Assembly (NCBI GenBank): GCA_021776315.1
Contig: JAJFGD010000206.1
Location: 1-39,114 of the forward strand
Direction of reading: 5' to 3'
Length of the DNA: 39,114 nucleotides
From: Hyphococcus sp.
GTDB taxonomy: Bacteria > Pseudomonadota > Alphaproteobacteria > Caulobacterales > Parvularculaceae
Position numbers and translations under genes: made by a program
Notes under the pieces: generated by a model
Told to the model about the DNA's origin: nothing
Database searches by the model: none
Seen by the model: only the letters and a program-made list of their open reading frames with translations
Shown: positions 38,126-39,114 of the stretch, piece after piece
How the letters are laid out: the number at the start of each line of letters is the position of its first letter
How positions within the stretch are numbered: position 1 is the first letter of the stretch

Positions 38126-39114
38126 AAAAAACAGCAGTCGTGATTTTTCCGGGCCGTGGCACCTACGGCAAGGATGAGCTCGGATATCTCAATCGGTATC
38201 ACGCCGACAAACAACCTTTCGTCAATACGATTGATGCCTGGCGGGAAAGCCAAGGGCGCGAGAGTATCAGTATGCTTGACAGTGCAAAAACCTATTCCGC
38301 TGGCAAACATGCATCGAGCATTAATGCGTCTGCCTTGATTTATACGTGTGCGTTGGCTGATTTCGCTACAATTAATCGAGAGGAGTATGACATTGTTGCA
38401 GTTTGTGGAAACTCACTCGGTTGGTATCTAACACTTGCTGCTTCTGGGGCGCTCAATCCATCAAATGCCATCCGTGTTGTCGATACGATGGGCGCATTGA
38501 TGGAAGCCAAAGGTGTCGGCGGCCAACTTATTTATCCTTTTGTCGGAACCGACTGGAGCGAAAGCAATGAGAATTTACGATCAATAAGCAATGCATTGCA
38601 TGACGGACGCACACACGGTGCCGCTTATCTGTCAATTCGTTTAGGCGGCATGGCCGTTTTGGCCGGTGACGAAAAAGGCATGGCGGCAATGGAGAAGACG
38701 CTTCCGGCGGCGGAAGAGCGTTATCCATTCCGGCTCGCGCGCCATTCGGCCTTTCACACACCACTCTTGCAACACGTCTCAGACGAAGCGCTGGTCACGC
38801 TAAATAGTGACCTGTTTGATTGCCCAACAATTCCGATGATTGACGGTCGCGGGACGATCTGGTCGCCACATTCGACTGATCATGAGACATTGTTTCAATA
38901 TACATTTGGTCACCAAATTACTGAGACTTATGATTTTTCAAAGTCAGTCGAGGTCGCTATTAAAGAATTTGCACCCGACCGCCTCATCCTAGCTGGGCCG
39001 GGCAGCACACTTGGCGCACCGATAGCCCAAGAGCTCATCCGTCAACGATGGTTCGGGCTAACATCGAAACAGGACTTCTCCGCAATGCAGAAGAAGGATC
39101 CTTTTCTGCTGGCA
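38122..39114 (+). CDS. FabD-like acyltransferase, 3' end outside the window
   Basis: An open frame of 331 codons reaching the window end with no stop. It starts at an ATG that overlaps the E1 stop (ATGA). It opens with VVIFPGRGTYG, where FabD has FPGQGSQ, so the Gln becomes Arg. The nucleophile Ser98 sits in CGNSLGWY and the catalytic His212 in SAFHTPL, as in malonyl-CoA:ACP transacylase. In a gap-free alignment from the nucleophile (25 residues on), E. coli Arg117, which grips the malonyl carboxylate, falls on Met123. This suggests a non-carboxylated acyl substrate. The C-terminal part includes LAGPGSTLG. Its pairing with a 2-oxoacid dehydrogenase E1 suggests that an acyl group made from a 2-oxoacid is moved to a carrier, which is inference. 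Confidence 0.85.
   Translation, partial: MKKTAVVIFPGRGTYGKDELGYLNRYHADKQPFVNTIDAWRESQGRESISMLDSAKTYSAGKHASSINASALIYTCALADFATINREEYDIVAVCGNSLGWYLTLAASGALNPSNAIRVVDTMGALMEAKGVGGQLIYPFVGTDWSESNENLRSISNALHDGRTHGAAYLSIRLGGMAVLAGDEKGMAAMEKTLPAAEERYPFRLARHSAFHTPLLQHVSDEALVTLNSDLFDCPTIPMIDGRGTIWSPHSTDHETLFQYTFGHQITETYDFSKSVEVAIKEFAPDRLILAGPGSTLGAPIAQELIRQRWFGLTSKQDFSAMQKKDPFLLA

Overview
The window looks like chromosomal DNA of an alphaproteobacterium of intermediate GC content. The reasons are the gene order rlpA - dac - tmk - holB - tatD - MBL hydrolase, the block yfgM-like - bamB - der, the aerobic cobaltochelatase subunit CobT, and the overall protein character. I cannot name a genus from the sequence. 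About 40 genes are visible. There is no phage, IS element, CRISPR array or rRNA. One tRNA (Ser, anticodon TGA) is present.

Left end (1-5300, minus strand): a Sec-exported Rhs/YD-repeat protein of 1421 aa. It is preceded by an 80-aa secreted YD-repeat mini-protein and followed, 13 nt after its stop, by a small AT-rich gene for a four-helix membrane protein. The variable Rhs C-terminus is a glycine-zipper hydrophobic domain. Together this resembles a polymorphic toxin with a membrane-acting tip and a membrane immunity protein, and it is the best candidate for an undescribed system here.

5300-12400: a small unknown secreted protein, Dps, aspartate aminotransferase, a membrane-PAS protein without an output domain, a CaiB/BaiF CoA-transferase or racemase, a RimK-associated-type aspartic protease-like protein, a secreted trypsin-like protease with a clear terminator, and tRNA-Ser.

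12500-18300: a plus-strand cell-envelope and replication cluster of RlpA, a DD-carboxypeptidase, thymidylate kinase, DNA polymerase III delta', a TatD-like hydrolase with an altered metal motif, and an MBL-fold hydrolase. metG, which I would expect between holB and tatD, is absent.

18300-20600: a small accessory patch. It holds a DoxX-like protein, a small membrane protein, two SnoaL/NTF2-like paralogues (one broken by a single in-frame TAA) and a monooxygenase-fold protein between them.

20800-23000: divergent selD and selU, which together make 2-selenouridine in tRNA. 23100-27700: an SDR, then minus-strand der, bamB and a YfgM-like gene. 27800-31300: a lipocalin lipoprotein (Blc type), apt, and an M13 metallopeptidase lipoprotein with a strong terminator. 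31400-35800: cobT, a cytochrome b561-YceI fusion coupled to a separate YceI lipoprotein, and a nitroreductase.

Right end (35900-39114): a fused E1 alpha-beta thiamine-diphosphate dehydrogenase overlaps by 4 nt a FabD-like acyltransferase that runs off the window. The acyltransferase has Met where FabD has its malonate-binding Arg, which suggests a pathway that loads a non-malonyl acyl group.
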